DNA of 28,947 nucleotides from a virus. The position numbers were made by a program, and so were the translations under genes. Below the pieces are notes generated by a model that saw only the letters and a program-made list of their open reading frames with translations, made no database searches and was not told the origin of the DNA. Below, piece by piece: positions 1-6,363 of the stretch. The first letter of the stretch is position 1. Each line of letters opens with the position of its first letter. The stretch is taken from positions 1-28,947 of the IMG/VR virus record IMGVR_UViG_3300037264_000614; one strand, given 5' to 3'.

Positions 1-794
1 CAGTCGATAAGGCCGGTAATGGTATCGCTATACTTCGGTTCCTACCTGCTCCACCGCAAGATGGTGAAGATGGTCTCCCATGGGTCCGCACATTCTCACA
101 TGGTTTCCAAGGACCAGGTGGATGGTTGATTGACCTGTGTTTGACCACACTCGACCAGAAGTGCCCGGTGTGCGAACAGAACACCGTGCTGTGGAATTCG
201 GGTGTCGAGGCCAACAAGACCATCGCCAGAGTCCGTAAGCGCAAGCTGTCGTATTTTGCGAACGTCTTGGTCGTGTCAGACCCCGCAAAGCCAGAGTTCG
301 ATGGTAAGGTCAAGCTGTATCGTTTTGGAAAGAAGATTTTCGACAAGATTTCTGAAAAGATGCATCCAGAGTTTGCCGATGAAAAGGCATTCAGCCCGTT
401 CGATTTGTGGGATGGAGCGAACTTCAAGCTCAAGATTCGACAAGTCGAGGGATATCGCAATTACGACAAGAGCGAGTTTGCCGCGCAAGCCCCGGTCTCG
501 ACCGATGACGCGGTGCTCGAAAAGCTCTGGCAGTCTGAATTCTCATTGAGGGAATTCGTGGCTCCGAAGCATTTCAAGACTCACGAACAACTCGCCGCTC
601 GCATGACCTTGGTCCTGGGTTCAGTCGCCATCAACACCTCAGCCGAGAAGTCGGTTGCAGCAGCCCTGTCGGATGCCACGGATGATGCTGATGTGGGAGT
701 GATTGCACCTGTTGGTCACCCCGGGTTATCTGGAGCGGGAGCACCGGAAGAGGACGACATGAGCTTCTTCCAAACGTTGGCCGAGGATAGGTGA
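1..794 (+). CDS. 32: gp32-type single-stranded DNA-binding protein (5' end outside the window)
   Basis: The frame is open from the left edge (first full codon at base 3) and 263 residues are visible. T4 gp32 coats single-stranded DNA cooperatively during replication, recombination and repair. The visible part begins with the family's RFLP segment. It then shows the four zinc ligands in T4 order: His in FSHGF, Cys in LIDLCL, and the CPVC pair. The later blocks KLYRFGKKIFDKI, DLWDGANFKLKIRQVEGYRNYDKS and the FKTHEQL region also align with remembered T4 gp32. The C-terminal tail is acidic (EEDDMSFF), as expected for the partner-binding A domain. Only the N-terminal cooperativity region is missing, because of the window edge. 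It is the only replication gene here; the rest of the window is virion structure. Identity is nearly certain. Confidence 0.95.
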   Translation, partial: VDKAGNGIAILRFLPAPPQDGEDGLPWVRTFSHGFQGPGGWLIDLCLTTLDQKCPVCEQNTVLWNSGVEANKTIARVRKRKLSYFANVLVVSDPAKPEFDGKVKLYRFGKKIFDKISEKMHPEFADEKAFSPFDLWDGANFKLKIRQVEGYRNYDKSEFAAQAPVSTDDAVLEKLWQSEFSLREFVAPKHFKTHEQLAARMTLVLGSVAINTSAEKSVAAALSDATDDADVGVIAPVGHPGLSGAGAPEEDDMSFFQTLAEDR

Positions 795-802
795 GGATAG
801 GT
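783..802 (+). repeat. Perfect 10-bp tandem duplication at the gp32 stop codon
   Basis: GAGGATAGGT occurs twice back to back (783-792 and 793-802). The first copy, with the next base pair, encodes the last residues and stop of gp32. The second lies just before the GTG start at 806 and contains GAGG, a usable ribosome binding site. The duplication may therefore have created or reinforced the initiation site of the following gene. Confidence 0.8.
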
Positions 803-805
803 AAC

Positions 806-1156
806 GTGAAAACGCTCATACTGACATTGAGCCTCTTGCTGTGCGCTGTGGGTATCTCCTACGCGCACGGCCAAAAAGAGCCCACATACCCACCCCATTG
901 CTGGGTCCAGCCTGGCGGTGAGTTGTGGTATCCCTGTGGTTCAGAGGAAGCGAAGTTGGCCCATTGTGTTCAGATTATGGACCTTGCTATGACGAACGTG
1001 GACCCCTACCTCAAATTCCTCCAAACGGGTATGCCCAATATTACACCCGAGGAGAAGGAACGGTTGGACCGTGCTTTGTATTCCTGGGAACGAATCAAGC
1101 ATGAGTGCTGGAAAGAGTTCGAGGCAGAACGCCAACAGGGCCAGCATATACACTAA
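806..1156 (+). CDS. Small exported protein of unknown function with signal peptide
   Basis: A 116-residue protein starting at GTG 806. This start is chosen because it gives a compact signal peptide (MKTLILTLSLLLCAVGISYA) with an S-Y-A cleavage site near residue 20, and because GAGG lies 9 bases upstream. A GTG at 791, overlapping the gp32 stop, would add five residues and cannot be excluded. The predicted mature part has four cysteines (in HCWV, YPCGS, AHCVQ and HECW), which suggests disulphides in the periplasm, and ends in a charged helix-like region with a His-rich tail. The LLLC in the leader is a poor lipobox, so a lipoprotein is unlikely. I do not recognise a family. It sits directly behind gp32 and before a terminator-like hairpin, so it is probably co-transcribed with gp32. 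An envelope role (lysis control or exclusion) is only a guess. Confidence 0.65.
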   Translation: MKTLILTLSLLLCAVGISYAHGQKEPTYPPHCWVQPGGELWYPCGSEEAKLAHCVQIMDLAMTNVDPYLKFLQTGMPNITPEEKERLDRALYSWERIKHECWKEFEAERQQGQHIH

Positions 1157-1187
1157 ATAATCCCTTTACGAGAGGGTTGTAAGACCA

Positions 1188-1222
1188 GAAAGCCTCGGAG
1201 TTTCAAAGACTTCGAGGCTTTC
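1188..1222. terminator. Long hairpin between convergent genes, probable bidirectional terminator
   Basis: Bases 1188-1203 pair with 1207-1222 around a 3-base loop (CAA), giving a 16-bp stem with two G-T pairs. The outer ten pairs (GAAAGCCTCG with CGAGGCTTTC) are perfect. It lies between the end of the plus-strand gp32 unit (1156) and the end of the minus-strand tape-measure unit (1312), where a shared terminator is expected. The U-tract is weak on both strands (TTTC only), so intrinsic termination is inferred. A smaller hairpin at 1162-1176 (CCCTTT, loop ACG, AGAGGG) precedes it. Confidence 0.6.
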
Positions 1223-1234
1223 GTCGGCCTAAAT

Positions 1235-1270
1235 GGGGTCACAGAGGGGCCTAGGAGGGTCCAGGAGGGG
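1235..1270 (+). other. Four-run G tract matching a G-quadruplex pattern
   Basis: Plus-strand G runs at 1235-1238, 1246-1249, 1257-1259 and 1267-1270 are separated by three loops of exactly seven bases (TCACAGA, CCTAGGA, TCCAGGA), with another GGG at 1278-1280. This fits the G3+N1-7 pattern. It lies in the 155-base non-coding gap just after the hairpin, and no gene is seen in that gap. Folding and function are inference. Confidence 0.5.
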
Positions 1271-1311
1271 TCGATATGGGTATACCTATGTCAGTGTATT
1301 GGTGTACCAGA

Positions 1312-3258
1312 TTAGGCTGGGGAGTATTCCCGGTCTCTCGACCTGAGATAGCTGGACTCCCCGCTGCGTGGCGAAGGCATATTCTGGTGGATAGAAGAGG
1401 AGTTTCTGTTGTTGTGGACTGTGTTGTTTACCACGGTTGGCGCTGAGATCGAGGCTCCACCCGGACCTGTCGCGTTGCGTTGCATATCGTTTGCCTGTGA
1501 GAGGTTTTGTCCTGTCATAGGCGCCGGGGCTGGTAACTCGGTGGGTGGAACCGCATTGGTTAACGCTGCTAATTGCTGAGGTACATTAGGTGCTGCGGTT
1601 GGAACTTGTCCGTAAGCTGTTGGGGTCATTGCTGGTGCTGCTGTAGCTGTCCCAGTTTGTGCTCCAACAATCGCATCCAATTTTGCTGCATCGCTCTCGT
1701 TGCTGACCTGTGTAGGGCTGTCTGATTTCGCCTTGGATTCTCCAGTGAGCCAATCTGACACTGATTCTTTGGCCATCGTCATGAGGCTTGGCAGCCGCTC
1801 TTTATTCAACGGATCGGTGAATGGGTCGGCATTATAAATTTCCATGTATGCGTCACGGACCAAGGAAGCGACCAGGGATGGAATCGCAGCACCCGGTATT
1901 GGAAGTGCTCCAGCCGCGTCAATACCCGCTCCGATCAAATCCCCTTGGAGTAAGCGACTCGCTGCGAACGCAAGACCCACAGCAGACCCGACAATGGGAA
2001 TCATTGTCGCAGCTTTGGACTTGAGTAACTTTGGTGCCAGTTTTCCGAGAACACCTGCGATCTTTCCCTTATCAGCTATTTTTGCAGCACCCTCGGCGAC
2101 GGTTCCAGCCCCCTTTGCGATCTTTGACGCCGCCCCCAGTTCTTTAGCCGCGACCGTGCCGCCGGTTGCTGCGGCCGCCTTCCCCACTCCACCCACAACC
2201 TTTTCAGCAATACCCTTGATACCACCAATGATGGATTTTCCACCTTTGAGGATTGCAGACCCTCCAGCTTTTGCAGCACCAACCACCCCACCAGCTAATG
2301 CCTTGATTCCAGCAGTGAGACCCATGGTGCCAGCCATTCTTCCGAGGAGCCCAGTAAAGATCGAAAAGGGGTTCAAGACTTTGCTTAGTATTCCAGCAAA
2401 TGCCAGCGCAGCAAGACCGAGTTTTTTCAACCAACCCATGATGGTTTCCAACCAACTTTTTCCAGGTTCTTTTTTCTCTTCTCCGGCTTTGGTGACTGGG
2501 GTGGGTTCTTTCTTCTTGATCTTGGCTCTCTCAAGGGCAGCTTCATCGTGCATTCGTTCCATGCTGATTGCTTGCCGTTCAGCAAGTTCGGTGCTTTCTT
2601 TTTCAAACTCCCTTATCTTTTCAACGTCACCCGACATGTTGGTGAGTTTGTCGAGAATCTTAACAAGGGTCACAGACATTTGCTGAAGGAGATTGGTGGA
2701 TTCCCCACCGGTGACCTGAGTTGGACTATCTGTTTGATCTAGCGTAGCCGGAGTTGGTGCCTGTGTGTCCATTCCTGGCAAACCCGCAGCGGTTCGTATG
2801 GATTTCTCTGAACGACCCATAGCACGACCAGCAAGTGCGGTTGCAAGCTTTGAGCCACCGGTCATGCGGTGTATGATGTTGAGGGGATCAAATTTCTTTT
2901 TGAATGCGGTCTTGGCTTTCTCCGCCTTGAATGACAGGGCTCCTTTGGCCGCTCCAGCTAGACTTCCGCCACCCGCAAGAATGTCGGCCGCGACCCCGCC
3001 CGCCGTAGTCTCGCGGTGTGTGGTCGGAGCGATCTGTGCTTTGATATTTTTTAGGGCGTCAAGAATCTGTTTTTTGGTTTCTTTTCCAAGTTCAATCTGG
3101 GCAGCCTGGGCCCTGGGTGGAGTGGTTTTGTGGGCATGGCTGATCTCTGCCTTGGCCACTCTTGCTACAGGTTCGGTATTCTCGACGATTTTGTCGAGGC
3201 TTTTGTGCATCTCACCGAATTGGTCTTTGAGGTCTTGGAGTGGGTCTTGCTCTGCCAT
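1312..3258 (-). CDS. Probable tail tape measure protein (gp29 position)
   Basis: A 648-residue protein. AAGGAA lies upstream of the ATG at 3258, and the ATG overlaps the preceding stop (TAATG). The N-terminal ~110 residues are charged and helical. Residues ~190-260 look like a coiled coil rich in K, E and R. From ~275 to ~485 there are long Ala/Gly-rich hydrophobic segments, including a run around LAALAFAGILSKVL. The C-terminal ~130 residues are Pro/Ala/Thr-rich and polar. Helical rods with hydrophobic stretches are typical of tape measures, which set tail length and are ejected with the DNA. T4 gp29 is of similar size (about 590 residues). The strongest argument is position: it directly follows the gp26 and frameshift genes, where tail-assembly chaperones precede the tape measure in many phages. 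I see no specific family motif, so this is inferred from composition and context. Confidence 0.65.
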   Translation of the reverse strand: MAEQDPLQDLKDQFGEMHKSLDKIVENTEPVARVAKAEISHAHKTTPPRAQAAQIELGKETKKQILDALKNIKAQIAPTTHRETTAGGVAADILAGGGSLAGAAKGALSFKAEKAKTAFKKKFDPLNIIHRMTGGSKLATALAGRAMGRSEKSIRTAAGLPGMDTQAPTPATLDQTDSPTQVTGGESTNLLQQMSVTLVKILDKLTNMSGDVEKIREFEKESTELAERQAISMERMHDEAALERAKIKKKEPTPVTKAGEEKKEPGKSWLETIMGWLKKLGLAALAFAGILSKVLNPFSIFTGLLGRMAGTMGLTAGIKALAGGVVGAAKAGGSAILKGGKSIIGGIKGIAEKVVGGVGKAAAATGGTVAAKELGAASKIAKGAGTVAEGAAKIADKGKIAGVLGKLAPKLLKSKAATMIPIVGSAVGLAFAASRLLQGDLIGAGIDAAGALPIPGAAIPSLVASLVRDAYMEIYNADPFTDPLNKERLPSLMTMAKESVSDWLTGESKAKSDSPTQVSNESDAAKLDAIVGAQTGTATAAPAMTPTAYGQVPTAAPNVPQQLAALTNAVPPTELPAPAPMTGQNLSQANDMQRNATGPGGASISAPTVVNNTVHNNRNSSSIHQNMPSPRSGESSYLRSRDREYSPA

Positions 3259-3530
3259 TAGCGTTTCCTTTGTGCGTTCAAAGCCTTGATTCTCGCGTTT
3301 TCCTTTTCCACACGTTGCTGGACAAGAGCCAAATAGATCAAGCGTTCCCAGGGCAAGAGGTTTTCAAGCTCGGAAATCGTAAATTTATGATCCTGAACCA
3401 AAGCGAATGTTGTTGTGTAGTAATTCGCTAGGTTATCGTGGCTCAGGACGATCCGAAAAAATGGTCTAGCCCACTCACTACAATTTCCTCTTGGTGACCA
3501 CACTTTGGGCACTTGAACGCGATGGGGCAT
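3258..3530 (-). CDS. 51: gp51-like small chaperone frame, probably made only as a -1 frameshift extension of gp26
   Basis: The open frame runs from 3530 to the stop at 3260-3258, but its first ~88 bases lie inside gp26 in another frame. The residues encoded there (MPHRVQVPKVWSPRG...) look like meaningless read-through. The plausible protein is the last 65 residues, from CGG at 3455, beginning RIVLSHDNLANYY and continuing with HKFTISELENLLPWER and a charged helical tail. The FxLxxHxKxSxxELENLxPWER style matches my memory of short gp51 or hub-assembly proteins of distant T4-type phages. No ATG and no ribosome-binding site precede the conserved part. Instead a slippery T TTT TTC in gp26 leads into this frame (see 3455-3461), giving a 312-residue fusion. 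Its stop overlaps the tape-measure start. The gp51 name is by position and resemblance only. Confidence 0.65.
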   Translation of the reverse strand: MPHRVQVPKVWSPRGNCSEWARPFFRIVLSHDNLANYYTTTFALVQDHKFTISELENLLPWERLIYLALVQQRVEKENARIKALNAQRKR

Positions 3531-4195
3531 TCAATCTTCGGCATCGTGTCGAAAAAGTGGTCCATCTTTTCGACTTGTTCATGGTTTAGGTCATTGACAA
3601 ACTCAACCACCTCTTCCACAGGAACGTCCTTGGTCAGCACCACGTTGTTGGTGTCGTTGATCGACTCGATGCACTGTACCAAGAATGCGAATGCTTCGTC
3701 AGCGGGAAGGTCCTTTCGCGCAATGGTGCGGAACGCCTTGAAGGTCGGATACCTGAGCGTGATGCCTACTGCATCTGTTAATTGGATGTATTTGTTGTGC
3801 CCCTCGCCAAACTTAGGCTTGATTTCCAACAGATCAATTGGATACTCTGAAATCGTACCACAGACCGAGGTATTACCTGTGTTCGCATCTGTGACCTGCT
3901 GATTACACTTGTACCGTAGGTTGATTTTCTCCCCGATACTTCGCGCTCGAATGTTCAGGAACAAAAACTCCACATCGAACAGTGGCAGCTTGTCAATGTC
4001 GATGCGCGACACTGAGCCCACACAGTTCTCAAGAATTTGCTTGGCGGTCGTGACAATCGACTCCGTATCATCCGATTGCATCGCAATCAGAAGTAACTTT
4101 TCTTCCTTGACGAGAAAGGGTCTGAACGAGACCTTTGTACCAGATGGGCACACCACGTCATAGAATGGAACATTGAGTTTGGGTAACGTAGACAT
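3443..4195 (-). CDS. 26: gp26-like baseplate hub protein / tail-assembly chaperone
   Basis: A 250-residue protein starting at ATG 4195, with GGAG six bases upstream. It resembles the T4 gp26 baseplate family (PF12322-type): an N-terminal LPKLNVPFYDV and VSFRPFLVKEEKLLL block, then a helical segment, then KYIQLTDAVGITLRYPT. Four cysteines (in YKCN, SVCG and KCPKCGH) could form a split zinc ribbon. In T4, gp26 is needed to assemble the baseplate hub. Here it lies between gp48 and the tape measure on the minus strand. It carries a slippery heptamer three codons before its stop, so two products are expected: this one, ending HFFGSS, and a longer fusion (residues 1-247 plus 65). That pair looks like the G/GT tail-assembly chaperones of other tailed phages, which suggests a chaperone role rather than a stable hub part. 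Confidence 0.8.
   Translation of the reverse strand: MSTLPKLNVPFYDVVCPSGTKVSFRPFLVKEEKLLLIAMQSDDTESIVTTAKQILENCVGSVSRIDIDKLPLFDVEFLFLNIRARSIGEKINLRYKCNQQVTDANTGNTSVCGTISEYPIDLLEIKPKFGEGHNKYIQLTDAVGITLRYPTFKAFRTIARKDLPADEAFAFLVQCIESINDTNNVVLTKDVPVEEVVEFVNDLNHEQVEKMDHFFDTMPKIECPIAFKCPKCGHQEEIVVSGLDHFFGSS
3455..3461 (-). promoter_or_regulatory. Canonical -1 ribosomal frameshift heptamer T TTT TTC
   Basis: On the minus strand gp26 reads CAT TTT TTC GGA TCG TCC TGA, so the heptamer T TTT TTC sits in the X XXY YYZ register three codons before the stop. Slipping back one base gives TTT TTT CGG ATC GTC, the exact frame of the downstream 65-residue segment. A weak hairpin follows: ATCGT (3452-3448) can pair with ACGAT (3439-3435), closed by two further G-C pairs across an AA bulge. 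Slippage efficiency cannot be judged from sequence. Confidence 0.75.
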
Positions 4196-4214
4196 AATTT
4201 ACTCCATTATTAGG

Positions 4215-5273
4215 TTAGTATCCATCGGCAACAAGTTCCTTGGTGATGAATTCGAGTTCTCTGAATCGTAGGGTCAGGCGCGTGGCCACGGGTTGGTCGT
4301 TCGCATAGAACGCCGCACTTCCACCGGCTGCGTAGTCAATAGCAATGTCGTGAAGCACACAGGTCGATATTTTTCCCATGGTGTTCACTGAAAATTCAAT
4401 ATCAAATTCCGATGGTGGAACGAAGTAGCGTCCAACCCCCTGGTTGAGCAATTCCGGTGCTGAATGGAATTTGAACAGCCAAATGATTCGGGCGATGTCA
4501 CCAGCCTCTTTTGCGTTTCGTGGAGCCAGCATAAAATCAAACACAAATTCTCTGAGAGTTGGTGATTGGTAGATCACGTCGATTTGTGGGTTCACAGCGA
4601 TACCGATTGCGCTGGTCAAGAGACCTGGGGTGAATCCAAGAAGACCCTCCGCCCCCTCCGCTGCTGCACCCCCAGCCGACCTGTTCTTTTTGGACAGGAG
4701 GCTGGCCAGCAATTGAGTGGGGCTTCCGGCTTGCCAGGCATCGACGACTGAATCCGCAAGAGCCGGTAGAGCCGTGACGATGTTGACGAACTTTGTCAGG
4801 GGTTGAGCGGATATGTGAACATCACTGAACTGGTTCTGGAAATTCCAACTGAGTGTGTCAGGCATGAACAGTCTGATTGCCGCCTTGGTTCGGTGTGTCT
4901 TTCGACCAAACCCGATGGATTGTTTGTTGGTGTTTATATTTTTCGCCAGGGTGCGCGTGGATCGTGCATTGATATCGACGGTCGAGAGCGGACCCGGGCC
5001 CTTTGAGCTAGGCGTATTGAATTTTGAGAGGTCCTGAGTGGCAATGTAGAACGTCATCCAGTAGGGTCGTCTGGTGCCCTCTCCAGCCAAGTCGGAGGGG
5101 TAACTCACATACTCATACTTATAGTTGTTTTGTTCGTCTATTCGTTTTCCCCGCTGTTCCTGGCTTTCGGGCGAAGACCACGAGTTCAACGCTTTCTCAA
5201 GGTCTTTTGAGGCCTTGACGAGTTGATCCTTACTGGGAATTCCAATGCTACCAAGGCCCGGAACATCAGGCAT
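4215..5273 (-). CDS. 48: gp48-like baseplate tail-tube cap protein
   Basis: A 352-residue protein. The start is placed at ATG 5273 rather than at 5285 because GGAGG (5283-5279) is spaced five bases from 5273, and because the predicted late-transcript start (~5291) leaves almost no leader for 5285. The C-terminal part carries the T4 gp48 pattern: a 'FVFDFMLAPRNAKEAGDI' helix-strand block, PPSEFDIEF, and a final LTLRFRELEFITKE strand that parallels FTLEITMREIITL in T4. In T4, gp48 joins gp54 on top of the hub to start tail-tube polymerisation. It is the first gene of the minus-strand operon gp48, gp26, frameshift frame, tape measure. A Gly/Ala-rich linker (~205-215) sits in the middle. A general gp19/tail-tube-fold protein is the alternative. 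Confidence 0.75.
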   Translation of the reverse strand: MPDVPGLGSIGIPSKDQLVKASKDLEKALNSWSSPESQEQRGKRIDEQNNYKYEYVSYPSDLAGEGTRRPYWMTFYIATQDLSKFNTPSSKGPGPLSTVDINARSTRTLAKNINTNKQSIGFGRKTHRTKAAIRLFMPDTLSWNFQNQFSDVHISAQPLTKFVNIVTALPALADSVVDAWQAGSPTQLLASLLSKKNRSAGGAAAEGAEGLLGFTPGLLTSAIGIAVNPQIDVIYQSPTLREFVFDFMLAPRNAKEAGDIARIIWLFKFHSAPELLNQGVGRYFVPPSEFDIEFSVNTMGKISTCVLHDIAIDYAAGGSAAFYANDQPVATRLTLRFRELEFITKELVADGY

Positions 5274-5278
5274 AAATA
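5271..5278 (+). promoter_or_regulatory. T4-type late promoter CATAAATA driving gp4
   Basis: CATAAATA matches the T4 late consensus TATAAATA at seven of eight positions. With the element at -13 to -6, transcription would start near 5284, leaving a 37-base leader with GGGGAG before the gp4 GTG at 5321. The first three bases are also the complement of the gp48 start codon on the other strand. Confidence 0.7.
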
Positions 5279-5296
5279 CCTCCATTAGTCTAATGT

Positions 5297-5304
5297 TATT
5301 TATG
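5297..5304 (-). promoter_or_regulatory. T4-type late promoter CATAAATA driving the gp48-tape-measure operon
   Basis: The plus strand reads TATTTATG, so the minus strand reads CATAAATA. The predicted start near 5291 gives an 18-base leader containing GGAGG before the gp48 ATG at 5273. It faces the plus-strand promoter at 5271-5278, with 18 bases between the two elements. Confidence 0.7.
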
Positions 5305-5320
5305 TCGCATGGGGAGACAG

Positions 5321-5761
5321 GTGAGCAAATACTACCAAGGGCGCTACAAACCCCTCAACCCTCAAAAGTATGCCGGGAATCCAAGCCAGATTATCTATCG
5401 GTCGTCGTGGGAACTTCAACTCATGAGGAAGTTCGACACCACCGAAACTGTGGTCTATTGGAATTCTGAGGGTCTGGTCATACCCTATCTCTCACCCATT
5501 GATGGAAAGAGGCACCGGTACTTCCCTGATTTTCTCATCAAGGTGAGGTCCAAGGATGGGAACGTAAGGGTGTGGTTACTTGAGGTGAAACCACACGCGC
5601 AGACCACTCTCCGCAACACCAAGCGCAATACACGAAAGTTCATCAATGAGGCGGCGACATATCTGGTCAATCAAGCCAAGTGGGAAGCTGCTGAGGAATT
5701 CTGTAAGGACCAGGGCTGGACATTTCAGGTGATCACCGAGAAGAACCATTCGTTTTTGTAG
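5321..5761 (+). CDS. 4: gp4 head-completion protein with PD-(D/E)XK nuclease-like motif
   Basis: A 146-residue protein from GTG 5321, preceded by GGGGAG. An ATG at 5309 in the same frame has no ribosome binding site, and T4 gp4 also begins close to its KxxQGRF-type segment. The family blocks are all present: YYQGRYKPLNPQKY, QIIYRSSWEL, IPYLSPIDGKRHRYFPDF, LLEVKPHAQT and YLVNQAKWEAAEEFC. In T4, gp4 acts on filled heads before tails attach. The PDF...LEVK arrangement (residues ~72-95) is a PD-(D/E)XK nuclease signature like that of TnsA-type enzymes, so it may trim DNA at the portal. It is the first gene of the plus-strand operon under the late promoter at 5271-5278, and it ends one base before the next late-promoter element. 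Confidence 0.93.
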   Translation: MSKYYQGRYKPLNPQKYAGNPSQIIYRSSWELQLMRKFDTTETVVYWNSEGLVIPYLSPIDGKRHRYFPDFLIKVRSKDGNVRVWLLEVKPHAQTTLRNTKRNTRKFINEAATYLVNQAKWEAAEEFCKDQGWTFQVITEKNHSFL

Positions 5762-5769
5762 CATAAATA
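5762..5769 (+). promoter_or_regulatory. T4-type late promoter CATAAATA immediately before the 5775 gene
   Basis: CATAAATA begins right after the gp4 stop. Standard T4 spacing puts the transcript start on the A of the ATG at 5775, so this promoter would make a leaderless mRNA for the next gene and serve the genes further downstream normally. Confidence 0.65.
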
Positions 5770-5774
5770 AGTTT

Positions 5775-6362
5775 ATGGCCACACTTATCGAGAAAATCAA
5801 GGAACAAGTAGACACCAAGCATGTTGATACCTCGACCGCCGTCGGGCGATCCTGGCTCCTCCAAAAGGTGTCGAACCTGACTCCATCTGCTAAAAACAGA
5901 ATGGAGATTCTGAAGGACCGCGAGGCCCAACGCACTCGCACGATGATTGGGAGAATGTACTTCTTTTTCTACTCCCCGAAGGGACACGAAACCCTCCCCT
6001 ACTGGGATCGTTTTCCGCTGACTATACCGATCATGCGGTACAATGATGGGTTCCTTGGATTGAACTTGCATTACATTTATCCCAAGGACCGATTGATTTT
6101 ATTGACACAACTGAAACGCTTTGCGACCGGTTCCATGAATGACGAACGAACGAGACTGCGATTATCGTATCCGTTATTGAAAGCCACACATCAGGCGTAT
6201 CGAGCAACCCCCTGCATCAAGCGATACATCGGGAGCTTCGTGCGCTCCAGGTTCATTGAGATTCCGACTTCAGAATGGGATATTGCAGCAACAATTCCGG
6301 TTCAGAGTTTCGCGCAAGCCAAGAAACAGGAAGTGTGGGCAGATTCAAAGGAGCAGTACTAA
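5775..6362 (+). CDS. Unassigned T4-type phage protein between gp4 and the tail-tube-fold gene
   Basis: A 195-residue basic, mostly soluble protein. An N-terminal helical region (~1-60) leads to a compact core containing GRMYFFFYSPKG, LPYWDRFPLTIPI, a FLGLNLHYI segment and IYPKDRLILL. I associate similar segments with conserved proteins of marine T4-type phages but cannot place a function. In T4 the neighbour of gene 4 on this strand is gene 2 (DNA-end protector) or gene 53, so a role in head completion or neck joining is possible. No signal peptide, membrane segment or catalytic motif is evident. There is no ribosome binding site upstream and the predicted late transcript starts on the start codon, so initiation may be leaderless. 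It ends one base before the next gene. Confidence 0.75.
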   Translation: MATLIEKIKEQVDTKHVDTSTAVGRSWLLQKVSNLTPSAKNRMEILKDREAQRTRTMIGRMYFFFYSPKGHETLPYWDRFPLTIPIMRYNDGFLGLNLHYIYPKDRLILLTQLKRFATGSMNDERTRLRLSYPLLKATHQAYRATPCIKRYIGSFVRSRFIEIPTSEWDIAATIPVQSFAQAKKQEVWADSKEQY

Positions 6363-6363
6363 A

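Noticed and set aside
1152-1160. ACTAAATAA as a late promoter at the end of the exported-protein gene
   Set aside because: No plus-strand gene follows; it overlaps a stop codon and runs into the terminator-like hairpins.
1844-2686. 280-codon open frame antisense to the tape-measure gene
   Set aside because: It mirrors the Ala/Gly-rich coding of the opposite strand (Ala/Pro/Ser-rich product), has no ribosome binding site, and the minus-strand gene has better protein-like sequence and context.
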